Part shown: piece by piece, positions 42,081-51,257 of the stretch
How the letters are laid out: each line of letters begins with the position of its first letter
Position numbering within the stretch: the first letter of the stretch is position 1
Assembly: GCF_900046475.1 (NCBI RefSeq)
Contig: NZ_FCOU01000003.1
Coordinates: 531,713 to 595,712 of the forward strand
Length of the DNA stretch: 64,000 nucleotides
Source of the DNA: Collinsella ihumii
GTDB lineage: Bacteria; Actinomycetota; Coriobacteriia; Coriobacteriales; Coriobacteriaceae
Direction: 5' to 3'
The notes under the pieces: model-generated
What the model was told of the DNA's origin: nothing
What the model saw: only the letters and a program-made list of their open reading frames with translations
The model's database searches: none
Position numbers and translations under genes: made by a program

Positions 42081-44101
42081 CCTCCCACCGCCTCTATCAC
42101 GTCTTTGACCCGAATCGTCAACGGGATCGAGCCGCCCCACGGGAACTCGATCTCGCCCAGGCTGAACTCGTAGGAGGTGATCTCGGCCACGGGCATATAC
42201 GTCAACGCCTCGGCGATGTCGCCGGGATCGGTCGTGCCGACCGGGATCCTGCGCACCAGCGACTGGACGTTGGACAGCGCGGGAATATCGGAGCGCGCGA
42301 GCACGTTCGTCGTGTCCGTGAGCACCGGCTTCTTGAGGCTCATGTCGACAGGCTGCAAGCCGAGCCCCTCGATCGCAGCGCCCAGGAGATCTTGCAGAAA
42401 CGTGGCGATGGGACCCAGCCCGATTCCTCCTGCACCGGCTACGAACTGGTCGAACAGCGAGGTGAGTCCCTCGCCGGCGGCGCTGTACCCCACGAGCAGG
42501 ACGCCCCACAGGTCCATGACGGCGCCGAGGATGCCCGCCACGCCGCCGAGCACGGCATTGCGCTCCAGCGAGGAGAAGAAGCTCGCGAGCACGTTGTTTT
42601 GCAGCGTCGCCTCGTCGCGGGCGAGCGCCGCCGCCGACACCGCCCCGCGCTCCCCCAGCTCGACCGCCTCCGAGAAATCGGTCTCGAGCAGCTCGGGCGA
42701 CACGATCTCGCCCGAGCCGACCACCCCGATGCAGCCGTAGCGTCCTGGCGGGGCGATCTTGGGTCTAATCACGCTCAGCTCGTCGGCGATGTCCTGAAAG
42801 ACGTTGCCCGCGTTTTCGGCCTCGTCCTTCGTTTGGCGCTCAAGCTCGAGCTCCCGGTTCCGGCACTCGACGTACGCATCGAGCGCCTTGGTGAACGCGC
42901 GCAGATGGTATTCGAAGCCGTTGTCGATCGACGTCGATGCCGCAGGGGTCTTCCCCACGTCGCCCACGCCGAACGCGCATTCCGGGCACTCGACCGCGTT
43001 GCCGAGCTCGACATCTGCCAGCGAGAGCTGCGGCCCCGCGTCCCCCTTGGCGCCCGGGCAGTCGGTTCCGTAGTGCAGCGTGACGCCGCCGTCCTCTATC
43101 GTCGAGGGCCACATGGCGCGCCGGTACAGGGAGCTCTGACGAATCTCCTCGGTGTTTCTCGGCAGCAGCGGCACCGTCGAGACCACATGGTCGCCGCGCA
43201 GCTCGACCGCGGCATCGCGCAGCTCATCGCACGCGAACTGGTAGAACGCCCGACGCGCCGCCGAGTTCGCCTTCTCTTCGGTCGAGTTGTTCTTGGGCTT
43301 CTCGTTGCTCAGGCGCCAGCGGTAGTACGCACGCGCGCGGTCGAGCGCGATTTTTGGCTGCCAGCTCACGCTCGACTGGTAATCGGGATTCTCCATGGCG
43401 GACAGGCCCGAAAGGCTGGCCGCGCGCTCCTGCATGTTTTTGCCCGCCTTGCCGCAATCGGCGCGCCACGCCTCCTCTTTGGCCTCCGCGGTCTTCTTCG
43501 CGGCCTCCTGCATCTCCTGCGCCGATTCCTCGAGCTTCTCGCCCGCCTCCTCGAGCTCATCGGTCTCGACATCCTCCTCGAGCGCGCCGAAATCGGAATC
43601 GGACTTCCACGGCACGGGAATCGCGGTCCCCATATACGCGACCGCATCGGTCGTCTGCGCCATGCACGTCTTCGTCCCGTTGGCGGCGATGATCGCCGGC
43701 AGGACCTTCTCGAGCTTCATGAGCGCCTTGCCCACGCTTTGCGAGAACTTGTTGCGCGTTTTCAGAATCTGTATCCCCTTGTGCAGCGTCTCGGCACCCG
43801 CCGCCTCCGCGCCGGGGATCAGCGTGAGCACGAGCCCCGTCCCCGAGGTGATGAACCCGGCGAGCCCCAGGCTCAGCACGCACGCGTCCATCACCGTCGC
43901 CGCCGTGCAGTACGATGACACCACGTTGGCGCCAGCGAGCGCGGTCGCGTCAGCGCTGACCTGCACGTCTCCCGCACGCGACATGCTCCATGTCGCCGTG
44001 AGCGAGGAGAACAGCAGCGTCAGCACCACCAATATGGTGACCGCCGCTGCAAGCGTCGTGTACGCGCCGTCCTCTATGAACAGGTCGATGCCCCAGCGCA
44101 C
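42077..44101 (-). CDS. Large TadG-like Tad-locus protein
   Basis: About 674 residues. One N-terminal membrane segment (EDGAYTTLAAAVTILVVLTLLFS) is followed by a long soluble region containing an acidic coiled coil (EEDVETDELEEAGEKLEESAQEMQEA) and paired cysteines (CPEC). GTG 44101 after GGGGGAG is the likely start; ATG 44203 would overlap the upstream gene by 74 bases and add a very basic N-terminus. It has TadG position and topology, but no von Willebrand domain was recognised. Presumably surface-exposed. Confidence 0.65.
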   Translation of the reverse strand: MRWGIDLFIEDGAYTTLAAAVTILVVLTLLFSSLTATWSMSRAGDVQVSADATALAGANVVSSYCTAATVMDACVLSLGLAGFITSGTGLVLTLIPGAEAAGAETLHKGIQILKTRNKFSQSVGKALMKLEKVLPAIIAANGTKTCMAQTTDAVAYMGTAIPVPWKSDSDFGALEEDVETDELEEAGEKLEESAQEMQEAAKKTAEAKEEAWRADCGKAGKNMQERAASLSGLSAMENPDYQSSVSWQPKIALDRARAYYRWRLSNEKPKNNSTEEKANSAARRAFYQFACDELRDAAVELRGDHVVSTVPLLPRNTEEIRQSSLYRRAMWPSTIEDGGVTLHYGTDCPGAKGDAGPQLSLADVELGNAVECPECAFGVGDVGKTPAASTSIDNGFEYHLRAFTKALDAYVECRNRELELERQTKDEAENAGNVFQDIADELSVIRPKIAPPGRYGCIGVVGSGEIVSPELLETDFSEAVELGERGAVSAAALARDEATLQNNVLASFFSSLERNAVLGGVAGILGAVMDLWGVLLVGYSAAGEGLTSLFDQFVAGAGGIGLGPIATFLQDLLGAAIEGLGLQPVDMSLKKPVLTDTTNVLARSDIPALSNVQSLVRRIPVGTTDPGDIAEALTYMPVAEITSYEFSLGEIEFPWGGSIPLTIRVKDVIEAVGG

Positions 44102-44129
44102 GCGGGCCGCTCCCCCATCGGAGCCCTCC

Positions 44130-44675
44130 TCACGCCTCTTCTTCCTCCCACATCTCCATCCACGTCTCGTAATCGCCCTCCAGCCAGCTCGGACGTCCTT
44201 CATATGCCACCGTCACCTCCATCTCCACATCGCCGTAGATGTTCGTCTTGCCGAACGCCGAGGCGAACACGCCGAGCACCGGCAACGGCGTCACGTACCC
44301 CTTGATCGACACGCCGACCGCCCCGCCGGTGTCCTCGGCGCGCGTGAGGCGGACGTCCCACGAGGCGGGCCCGCCCGCATGGAAGATGTCCAGATCGGGC
44401 ACGGCCTGGAGACGACGCACCGCGAACGCCTTCAGCGTCATGTCGTTGTCCTCCTGCGCCGTGACCATCAGGCGCGCGGTCTCGGAGGCGGCCGACTCCA
44501 TCACGCTGCGGGTGTAGAGCATGCACACCGGCTGCAGCGCCAACAGCAACAGCACCAGAAACGTCGGCAGCAGGAAGGCGGCCTCGACGGTCGCCTGCGC
44601 CGACCGCTCGCGCGCAAGCTCAGTACAGCAAGATGTCCAAGACGCCGAGCGGGTCGAGGCCGTGCGAGGCCGCAT
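44130..44675 (-). CDS. TadE-like pseudopilin (first), overlapping the upstream pilin gene
   Basis: The conserved part starts ERSAQATVEAAFLLPTFLVL, a TadE prepilin helix, and continues about 150 residues. The nearest in-frame start is ATG 44675, inside the preceding pilin gene, giving 181 residues and a 56-base overlap in a different frame. No start codon exists between 44675 and the conserved region. A frameshift joining the two genes is an alternative. The protein call is firm, the start is not. Confidence 0.75.
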   Translation of the reverse strand: MRPRTASTRSASWTSCCTELARERSAQATVEAAFLLPTFLVLLLLALQPVCMLYTRSVMESAASETARLMVTAQEDNDMTLKAFAVRRLQAVPDLDIFHAGGPASWDVRLTRAEDTGGAVGVSIKGYVTPLPVLGVFASAFGKTNIYGDVEMEVTVAYEGRPSWLEGDYETWMEMWEEEEA

Positions 44676-44859
44676 CCTCGACCAAACGGGCGAACAGGCC
44701 CTGCTCGCCCGCTTTCCAGATGGCCGCCAGACCCAGCACGATCGCGAGCAGCATGCAGAACACCAATGCGTACTCGAGGGTCCCCTGGGCCCGCTGCTCC
44801 CCTGCGGCGCGCACGGCGAGACGCCGGATTTCGCGAACTCCGCGGTCGATTGCCCCCAT
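44620..44859 (-). CDS. Second Flp-type pilin-like protein
   Basis: A 79-residue protein. Its leader ends EQRAQGTLEYALVFCMLLAIVLGLA, with the G/xxxEY prepilin cleavage pattern of Flp pilins. The mature part is longer than typical Flp (tail FARLVEDAASHGLDPLGVLD). It has an AGGAGGG ribosome site overlapping the end of the previous gene. It may be a minor pilin. Confidence 0.8.
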   Translation of the reverse strand: MGAIDRGVREIRRLAVRAAGEQRAQGTLEYALVFCMLLAIVLGLAAIWKAGEQGLFARLVEDAASHGLDPLGVLDILLY

Positions 44860-44876
44860 CTCCTCATCCCGCCCTC

Positions 44877-45410
44877 CTAGCTATCCGGTATCTCCGCCCG
44901 CAGGCGGACGATATGCACATCCGTCTCGCTTCGCTCCTCGTTGGACGCCAGATACACCATGTCGACCCACTCCCGGCCGCCCTGGACCAGCGCCACCCAG
45001 ACGTTCCCCGCGAGGTCGAGGTATCCGCTGCTCATGAGCTCGGCCTCGGGAAGCTCCGCATAGGCGTACAGCACATCCTGCGCGGGCCCGACCAGATCGC
45101 GCTGCTCGGACCATTGCACCGCCGCGCCCTGGGCTCCCTTTTCGGCACCGGCGCCAAGATCGGATATGAACGAATCGACGGATGACTCGACGGCCTTCTC
45201 CATCACGACCTCCGCCCGCTCGAACATCCGCTCGACATCGGAATCGACCGTCTCGACGGCACTCCGCTCGTCTGAGACGTCCTCAGCCCGCTGCCCGGTC
45301 GCTTCAGACGAGGAGGGCGCGACGATATCCGCCACGCCCTGAGTCCACCACAGCGCCCCAAGCGCCACGGCAAGGCATGCGGCCGGCAGCGCGAAAAGCG
45401 CCCACCGCAT
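44877..45410 (-). CDS. Single-TM protein of unknown function in the Tad locus
   Basis: 177 residues from ATG 45410 (or 188 from GTG 45443, which overlaps the flp stop). An N-terminal membrane segment (WALFALPAACLAVALGALWW) is followed by an acidic helical region (SDVERMFERAEVVMEKAVES) and a compact C-terminal domain (GYLDLAGNVWVALVQGGREWVDMVYLASN). It resembles nothing I recognise. Placed between two pilin genes, it is probably a pilus-assembly accessory factor. Confidence 0.65.
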   Translation of the reverse strand: MRWALFALPAACLAVALGALWWTQGVADIVAPSSSEATGQRAEDVSDERSAVETVDSDVERMFERAEVVMEKAVESSVDSFISDLGAGAEKGAQGAAVQWSEQRDLVGPAQDVLYAYAELPEAELMSSGYLDLAGNVWVALVQGGREWVDMVYLASNEERSETDVHIVRLRAEIPDS

Positions 45411-45429
45411 GCGACGAGGCCCGACGCCC

Positions 45430-45654
45430 CTATCCGACCGCACCGGTCGCTCTCGTGACGCCGTCCTCGATCGCCGTCCACATGTCGCCGATCATGGGGC
45501 CGACCGCCGTTATCGCAGCGATGGCCACGACCACCAGCACCGCGACCAAGATCGCGTACTCCATGGTGCCCTGCGCCCGCTCCTCGCGAAACAGCGTCCC
45601 GACCTCGGCCGCCTGCGCCCGCACGCATCCGATCAGCTTCGTCATCCGTTCCAT
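45430..45654 (-). CDS. flp: Flp-type major pilin
   Basis: A 74-residue prepilin. The leader ends REERAQG and the mature part starts TMEYAILVAVLVVVAIAAI, the Flp signature with glutamate at +3 and tyrosine at +4. A short C-terminal part (WTAIEDGVTRATGAVG) follows. ATG 45654 is preceded by AAGGAGGG, the strongest ribosome site in the locus, fitting a major structural subunit. Confidence 0.9.
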   Translation of the reverse strand: MERMTKLIGCVRAQAAEVGTLFREERAQGTMEYAILVAVLVVVAIAAITAVGPMIGDMWTAIEDGVTRATGAVG

Positions 45655-45670
45655 ATGAACCCTCCTTACC

Positions 45671-46276
45671 TCATGCCGCCCCGCTCGATGCGATGAGCGG
45701 CCCCACGATAGACAGCAGCAGCGCCGGCAAGATGAGCACGCCGGTGGGGATCAGCATCTTGACCGGAGCCCGCTCGATCTCGCGCTCCACGGCCGCACGG
45801 TGTGCCGCGCGCATCTCGTGCCCCTGCCGTGCCAGCGTGTCGGCAAGCGGCGCCCCCAACGCATGGGCCTGCCCGACCGACACCGCAAACGACTCGAGCT
45901 GCCGCACCTCGACGTCGCGCGCCACGGCCATGAGGCCCTCCTCCCTCGTCTCCATGCCCATCTGCCAGCCCAGGCGGGCGCGCGCCATACGCGACGCGAG
46001 CGCGTCGCGGCTGTGCTCGCAATACATTCCCAGCGCGGCATCGAACGACAACCCCGCGGACAGCCCGAGCCTGATCACGTCGACCATCTCGGATACCTGC
46101 CCCAGCGTCACCGTCGCACCCGCCGCCTTTCCTCTGCGCGCCGCACGCAGCGCGTCCACGCGCGCGGCGCCCGCCCGCATCGACCCCAACAGCTTCCGCC
46201 CATCCAGCTCCAGCACGAACCACGCGCAGAGCGCAACCGACAAACCGACAGCTCCCACCCATAGAACCTGTTGCAT
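45671..46276 (-). CDS. tadC: TadC-like inner-membrane platform protein
   Basis: A 201-residue T2SF-domain protein (LGQVSEMVDVIRLGLSAGLSFDAAL, then RQLESFAVSVGQAHALGAPL) with a C-terminal membrane pair. It is shorter than typical TadC (about 300). With TadB it forms the membrane platform for pilus assembly. It starts 12 bases after the tadB stop. Confidence 0.85.
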   Translation of the reverse strand: MQQVLWVGAVGLSVALCAWFVLELDGRKLLGSMRAGAARVDALRAARRGKAAGATVTLGQVSEMVDVIRLGLSAGLSFDAALGMYCEHSRDALASRMARARLGWQMGMETREEGLMAVARDVEVRQLESFAVSVGQAHALGAPLADTLARQGHEMRAAHRAAVEREIERAPVKMLIPTGVLILPALLLSIVGPLIASSGAA

Positions 46277-46288
46277 ACCGACCCCCTC

Positions 46289-47242
46289 TCACAGCTCGAC
46301 CTTCATGATCTTGCGGATTACGACAAGCGCCGCCACGTTGAGCACCAGCGCCAACGCAACCGATGCCGCACCGATCGGCATCGCCAAGCCGGCGCGGAAA
46401 TCCTGGGAGATCAGCGAGAGCACCGCCAGCATCCCGACCGGCATGCAGGCGACCAGCCGTGCCGACAGACGTGCCTGCGACGTCTTGACGTCCAGCATCC
46501 GGCGCAGCTCGATGCGCGCGCTGACCATACGCGTCGCCTCTGCGAGCAAATCCTTCAGCGGGGCTCCCGTTCTCTGGGAGACCTTGAGGGCGAGCACTAC
46601 CAAGTCGAGCCCCGGGGCGCGCAGGCGCGTCAGCATGGCGTCGAGCGCATCCACCGCCGAGATCCCGCAATCCACCGCGAACGAGACGCGCATGAACTCC
46701 GAGCGGACGGGCTCCTCGGCATGACTCCCCACGTAGCGCATGGCCTGCGACAGGGAGTGACCCGACCCCAGCGATATGGCGAGCGCCCCGAACGCCTCGG
46801 GCATCGCCTCCTCCAGACGGCCCGCCTCGCGATGGGCCCTGCGCGATGACAGCACCACCAGGACCACCGAGGGCAGCGCCAACCCGATCGGCAGCGCCGG
46901 CAGCGCATGCGCCACCACCGATACGACCACGCCGGACACCGCGCTCATCATCACGACCAGCCCCAGAAGCGTCGCGTCGTCCGCGCTCCCAAGCGGACGC
47001 GTCCGGCCCCACGCCGCAAAGCGCAGCTCGCCCAACGCGCGCGCAACGGGCGCTGCGGGGACGCTCCTGCCGCCCAGCAGCGCCGACCCCAGGCGTCGGG
47101 CCATCCCGCATAAGGATTCGAGCGGCGTGGCGGCCGCCTGGGGCACATAGGGGGTGGCGGCACTCGCACCTGCCGGCACCAGCGCCATGCCCGTGCTCAC
47201 CATGGCGAGCGCGCCTACGCAGCAGGACACAAGGACCTCCAT
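46289..47242 (-). CDS. tadB: TadB-like inner-membrane platform protein
   Basis: A 317-residue T2SF-domain protein (MPEAFGALAISLGSGHSLSQAMRYV, LALKVSQRTGAPLKDLLAEA) with membrane segments at both ends. ATG 47242 follows GAGGAGGTGGAG and overlaps the cpaF end by 28 bases. Confidence 0.88.
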   Translation of the reverse strand: MEVLVSCCVGALAMVSTGMALVPAGASAATPYVPQAAATPLESLCGMARRLGSALLGGRSVPAAPVARALGELRFAAWGRTRPLGSADDATLLGLVVMMSAVSGVVVSVVAHALPALPIGLALPSVVLVVLSSRRAHREAGRLEEAMPEAFGALAISLGSGHSLSQAMRYVGSHAEEPVRSEFMRVSFAVDCGISAVDALDAMLTRLRAPGLDLVVLALKVSQRTGAPLKDLLAEATRMVSARIELRRMLDVKTSQARLSARLVACMPVGMLAVLSLISQDFRAGLAMPIGAASVALALVLNVAALVVIRKIMKVEL

Positions 47243-48558
47243 CGCTCCACCTCCTCCCTGCTCAACAAACCCGACCGCAACCCCTCCTCGATAAACGGCG
47301 GCTCGCATACGAGCTCCCACGTCCGCGTCGCCGCATCGAAGGCCACGTACTCGGTCAGCTCCACGCCGCCGCCCTCCGCGCGCGACACGCCGGCAAACGA
47401 GGAGACGTAGCGCCGCCCGCCCGGCAGGCGCGCCGACATGACGATGCCGTCGAGGGCCATCGCGATCTGCTCTTCGATCAGGTCCCCCGGCAGGTCGATG
47501 CCGTAGCGCGCCAGAAGCGTCAGGCGCACGATCGCCTCGCGGGCGGAGCCCGCGTGCAGCGTCGTCAGCGAGCCGTCGTGGCCCGTGCTCATGGCCTGCA
47601 GCATGTCGATGCACTCGGCGCCGCGCACCTCTCCGACCACGATGCGGTCGGGCCTCATGCGCAGCGCGTTGGTCACCAGGTCGCGGATGCTCACCGCGCC
47701 CTCGCCCTCGATCGACGCCTCGCGCGCTTCCAGACGGACCACATGCGGGTGCCGCGAGAACTTGAGCTCGGCGGAATCCTCGATGGTCACGATGCGCTCC
47801 CCGAGGCCGATCTCGCACGACAGCGCGTTGAGCAACATGGTCTTGCCCGAGCCGGTACCCCCTGCCACCGCCAGATCCTGCCTGAGCGACACCGCGCACG
47901 ACAGCAGCCTTGCGTACCAGTCGGGCAGCGAACCCATCTCGACGAGCTGAGCCAGCGAGCTGATGCGGTCCGAGAACTTGCGGATCGTCAGCGTCGGACC
48001 GTCGATGGCGATGGGAGGGATGACCGCGTTCACGCGGTAGCCGCTCGGCAGGCGGGCGTTCACCAGCGGGCTGCGCTCGTCCACGCGCCTGCCGAGCGGC
48101 GAGATGATGCGATCGATGATGATGCGGATCTGCTCGTCGTTCTCGAACACGTCGGGCATGGGGTGCAGCGTTCCGCCGCGCTCGAAAAACGCCGACGTGC
48201 AGCCGTTCACCATGATCTCGGTCACGCTCTCGTCGTCGAGCAGCGGCTGCAGGGGGCCGAGCCCCACCACGTCGTCAAGCACCTCGTTGATGATGCGCGC
48301 GCGGTCCGCCGCGTCGACCTCCGCCGTCTCGCTCGTGTTGAGCACCGCCTCGATCACCGGCCGAAGCTCCTCGCGCGACCGCGCGGCATCCGCCGCGTTG
48401 GCCATGCGCGCGACCTCGGCAAAGCCCATGCGCTCCATCATCTCGCGCTTAACCGTTCGCTTGACCTCGCGCAGGCGCTCGTCCATCAGGCCTTCCAGGC
48501 CCTCGACGCCCTCGTCGTCGAAGCGCTCCGCGCGCCTCACGCGCTCGAGAACGCTCAT
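47215..48558 (-). CDS. cpaF: CpaF/TadA-type pilus assembly ATPase
   Basis: A 447-residue secretion ATPase with Walker [20 protein letters not shown], Asp box TIEDSAEL, Walker [21 protein letters not shown] and a His box TLHAGSA. It powers Flp pilus extension from the cytoplasmic side. The start overlaps the cpaE stop (ATGA). Confidence 0.93.
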   Translation of the reverse strand: MSVLERVRRAERFDDEGVEGLEGLMDERLREVKRTVKREMMERMGFAEVARMANAADAARSREELRPVIEAVLNTSETAEVDAADRARIINEVLDDVVGLGPLQPLLDDESVTEIMVNGCTSAFFERGGTLHPMPDVFENDEQIRIIIDRIISPLGRRVDERSPLVNARLPSGYRVNAVIPPIAIDGPTLTIRKFSDRISSLAQLVEMGSLPDWYARLLSCAVSLRQDLAVAGGTGSGKTMLLNALSCEIGLGERIVTIEDSAELKFSRHPHVVRLEAREASIEGEGAVSIRDLVTNALRMRPDRIVVGEVRGAECIDMLQAMSTGHDGSLTTLHAGSAREAIVRLTLLARYGIDLPGDLIEEQIAMALDGIVMSARLPGGRRYVSSFAGVSRAEGGGVELTEYVAFDAATRTWELVCEPPFIEEGLRSGLLSREEVERWRSLCPAA

Positions 48559-50126
48559 TGCCCCGCCCCTTCCTCATGCTTCCAGGGCAGTTTGATGCGA
48601 GAGCGCGAGCCGTTCTGCGCACCGAGCGCCTGCTGCTGGCCCTCCCAGCCCTCCAAGGGGCAGCCGAGCTCCTTGAGCAGGCCGTAGGTCGTCGTCTGCA
48701 CGTCGCGGGTAAATGGGTTCGAGGTGGCCATGAGGTCGCCGAGCTTGCCGAACGACAGCAGGTCGTGCACCGTCTGGCCCCCATCGGAAATGCGCGCACG
48801 CGAGCGCAGGGCGACCGCCATCTCAAAGCGCATGGCGCGCTCCTCGTCGCAGCCGGGAGCTCCGAACCGATTGAACAGGCATGTCATGCGCGTCTTGGGC
48901 ACCCCGATGCGCGTGGCCAGGGCGACGGCGCGCACCGTGGAGGTCTCCGCCGAGACGCTGCCGCTCCCCACCACCAGGCAGCGGTTGCAGCTCGACACGG
49001 CCGACGCCACCGCATCTCCCCAGAATACCGACGTGTCGGCGAAGATCACATCGGCCTCATGGCGCAGCACGCCGATCAGCTCCTCGACGGGAGCCGCCAT
49101 GAGCTCCGCGTACTCGGGGGCAAAGCACGGCCCCCACAGGGTGAGTCCCGGGGCGATCCGCATCGCCGTCGCCTCGATCATCTCCTGGGAGCACATCGGC
49201 TTGCCGTCGGCATCGACCAGTCGCCCCAGGTCGCACACCCGCTCGACCCCCATGAGGTTGTGCAGGTTTCCAAACATCAGATCAAGATCGACGACCGCCG
49301 CGCGCAACCCCATCTGCGCAGCCTGCCACGCCATGGCCGAAACAACCGTCGTCTTTCCGCACCCACCCAAACCGGAGATGGCGACCACCAACGGTGCGCC
49401 GCCGACCTCCGCCCCGCCAGTTCTTGGCGAAAACGTCACCGCGTCCGGCGCCGGTCGCGACGCCGTCGCATCCTCCCCGGGCTCCGCGGCACCGCCATCT
49501 GCAGGCTTGGGCTCGCAGGCATCTCGCGCAACGGGCTTTCCGCCCCCATCGGCCCGGTCGGGCGCGTCCGACGCCGTCGGTCCGGCCGAGACGGATCGCG
49601 CATCCGCACCTTCCGTCTTCTTGTCATCGGAATCACCCGGCGTCCGCGCATACGCGTCTTCTCCGATATCCTCGCGCGCAGGCTCGGCACGCTCCCACGG
49701 CGGAACTTCGAGCTCGAGGTCATCGCCGCTTGCACGCTCCGGCCGCAGAACTGACTCGGGACCCTCTCCCGCACACGCCCTTTCGCCGTCGCCGTCAACA
49801 CACACGTCTCCAACAGCGATGACCTCGGTTGCTCCTGCAAAAAAGAGGCGGGCGATAAGCCCCGCATCCGCCTCGTCGACAAACGCCAGAACGGTCTCGG
49901 CGCACTCCAGGCGCACCAGGTTCTCGATAGCGCCCTCGGCGTCCTCGCCATCATGCACGCAGACCGCCGCACCGGCGGCGATCCCCGCCATGACCTGCGC
50001 CACCGCGAGCAGACTCGCCGCATCATCGACGCGCAGCAGCCGTGCGCCCGCATCGCGCGCCTCGATCTCGTGCCGAACCCGGGGCGCCTCGCTCCCGTTG
50101 CAGCACGCCAGCCACATCGATCCCAT
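48555..50126 (-). CDS. cpaE: CpaE/TadZ-like MinD-family localisation ATPase
   Basis: A 523-residue protein. The N-terminal 120 residues resemble a degenerate receiver domain; a long low-complexity acidic linker (about 125-240) follows, then a ParA/MinD ATPase with deviant Walker A GLGGCGKTTVVS and DLDLMFGNL. In the family it places the pilus machine at a pole. ATG 50126 shares a TGATG overlap with cpaB. Confidence 0.85.
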   Translation of the reverse strand: MGSMWLACCNGSEAPRVRHEIEARDAGARLLRVDDAASLLAVAQVMAGIAAGAAVCVHDGEDAEGAIENLVRLECAETVLAFVDEADAGLIARLFFAGATEVIAVGDVCVDGDGERACAGEGPESVLRPERASGDDLELEVPPWERAEPAREDIGEDAYARTPGDSDDKKTEGADARSVSAGPTASDAPDRADGGGKPVARDACEPKPADGGAAEPGEDATASRPAPDAVTFSPRTGGAEVGGAPLVVAISGLGGCGKTTVVSAMAWQAAQMGLRAAVVDLDLMFGNLHNLMGVERVCDLGRLVDADGKPMCSQEMIEATAMRIAPGLTLWGPCFAPEYAELMAAPVEELIGVLRHEADVIFADTSVFWGDAVASAVSSCNRCLVVGSGSVSAETSTVRAVALATRIGVPKTRMTCLFNRFGAPGCDEERAMRFEMAVALRSRARISDGGQTVHDLLSFGKLGDLMATSNPFTRDVQTTTYGLLKELGCPLEGWEGQQQALGAQNGSRSRIKLPWKHEEGAGQ

Positions 50127-50962
50127 CAAGCATCACCACGCTTCTCTTCCACGGAGACCCCCTCGTCTTCAGACGAACCGGCAGAGCCCCCATCCTTACT
50201 TTCTTCACGGTGCGCATCCTCATCAGCCTGATTCGAGGACGCCTCACTGACCGCATCGCCACCAGATGCCCGCTCGGTATCGCCCGCATCGGTTGCCGCC
50301 GAATCGTCCTCGTCAGCGGCGTCGTCCGATACGCCACCGTCCCGTCCGGGAGCGACCAGCGTGATCTGGCCGGCGGACATCGCCGCGAGCACCTCGGACA
50401 CCCGCCCGGGATCGACCGCCAGCGTCACCCAGCTCAGATCGCCGCCGCCCTGGGCGAGCGCGCTTGTGTCCAGCACGCGCGCCGACAGCAGGCGGTCGGC
50501 GATCTCGGCGTCGGACACGTACACATCCACCGTGTCGCCGCGCGCGAGCGATCCGCCCACCGCATGCTGCGGATCGCTCGCCACGCACACCGCGACCTTG
50601 TCGGCAGGGATCTCCAGCGAGCCGGATTGCGTCTCGAAATAGACCGGTGAGAGTACTGCCCGCTCGGGGATGTGCGAGGTCGCGACGCGACCGGCGACAT
50701 CGCCCAGAGAAGTCATGGCCTCGGGAGGCAGCAGGCTGGTCACCCACTCCTCGACGACCACGTTCCCCTCGTCGATCATGTCGCCCGGTTCGATGTCGCG
50801 CGAGGCCACACAAACGGCCACGAGCTCGCCGCCATAGCGCGCGAGGGCCTCCTGCTGCGCAGCCTGCGCCTCCTGTCGCACCGACGAGGCGTAGGCCAGC
50901 GCTACGACAGCCGCCGCGATTCCCGTAACCACGCTGATCGCGAGCCTGACACTGCGTTTCAC
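50126..50962 (-). CDS. cpaB: CpaB/RcpC-type pilus assembly protein
   Basis: A 278-residue protein. One N-terminal membrane segment, then a SAF domain (VAVCVASRDIEPGDMIDEGNVVVEEW) and an RcpC part (GGSLARGDTVDVYVSDAE). The C-terminal 70 residues are a Ser/Asp/Glu-rich disordered tail. It is the first gene of the Tad operon. No secretin is present, as expected without an outer membrane. Confidence 0.88.
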   Translation of the reverse strand: MKRSVRLAISVVTGIAAAVVALAYASSVRQEAQAAQQEALARYGGELVAVCVASRDIEPGDMIDEGNVVVEEWVTSLLPPEAMTSLGDVAGRVATSHIPERAVLSPVYFETQSGSLEIPADKVAVCVASDPQHAVGGSLARGDTVDVYVSDAEIADRLLSARVLDTSALAQGGGDLSWVTLAVDPGRVSEVLAAMSAGQITLVAPGRDGGVSDDAADEDDSAATDAGDTERASGGDAVSEASSNQADEDAHREESKDGGSAGSSEDEGVSVEEKRGDA

Positions 50963-51082
50963 GAAGCGCTCCCCTCATCGGCACCTGCTGGGTATCCGCC
51001 ACGCGCATCGCCTGTTCGGTCCTGCCGTGCGGAACGATTCAATTGTCCGAGGGGATCGAAGGGTCATCTGAATCGAAAAAAG

Positions 51083-51112
51083 AAAGTCCCTCGCCATCTG
51101 ACGAGGGACTTT
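51083..51112 (-). terminator. Terminator of rsgA
   Basis: An 11-bp stem (51083-51093 with 51102-51112) followed on the minus strand by CTTTTTTC. It lies downstream of the long palindrome. Confidence 0.8.
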
Positions 51113-51147
51113 CCCATATCAAACAGACGTGTTAGATGTCCGTAAGC

Positions 51148-51240
51148 AATGGGTCATTTGGGGACGGGTTCGTTCCAACCCATCGGCGGCTTGCGCTGCC
51201 GCCGATGGGTTGGAACGAACCCATCCCCAAATGACCCATT
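51148..51240. repeat. 43-bp inverted repeat (type B palindrome)
   Basis: Arms 51148-51190 and 51198-51240 match with one mismatch around a 7-base loop. Each arm contains the block GGGGACGGGTTCGTTCCAAC found singly at 12.08 and 29.66 kb. It sits 18 bases past the rsgA stop. Confidence 0.9.
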
Positions 51241-51257
51241 CATTGGTCGGTATTTCC

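Noticed and set aside
45666-47111. 481-codon alternative minus-strand frame over tadB and tadC
   Set aside because: Gly/Arg/Ala-rich out-of-frame reading; T2SF domain motifs are in the two separate frames instead.
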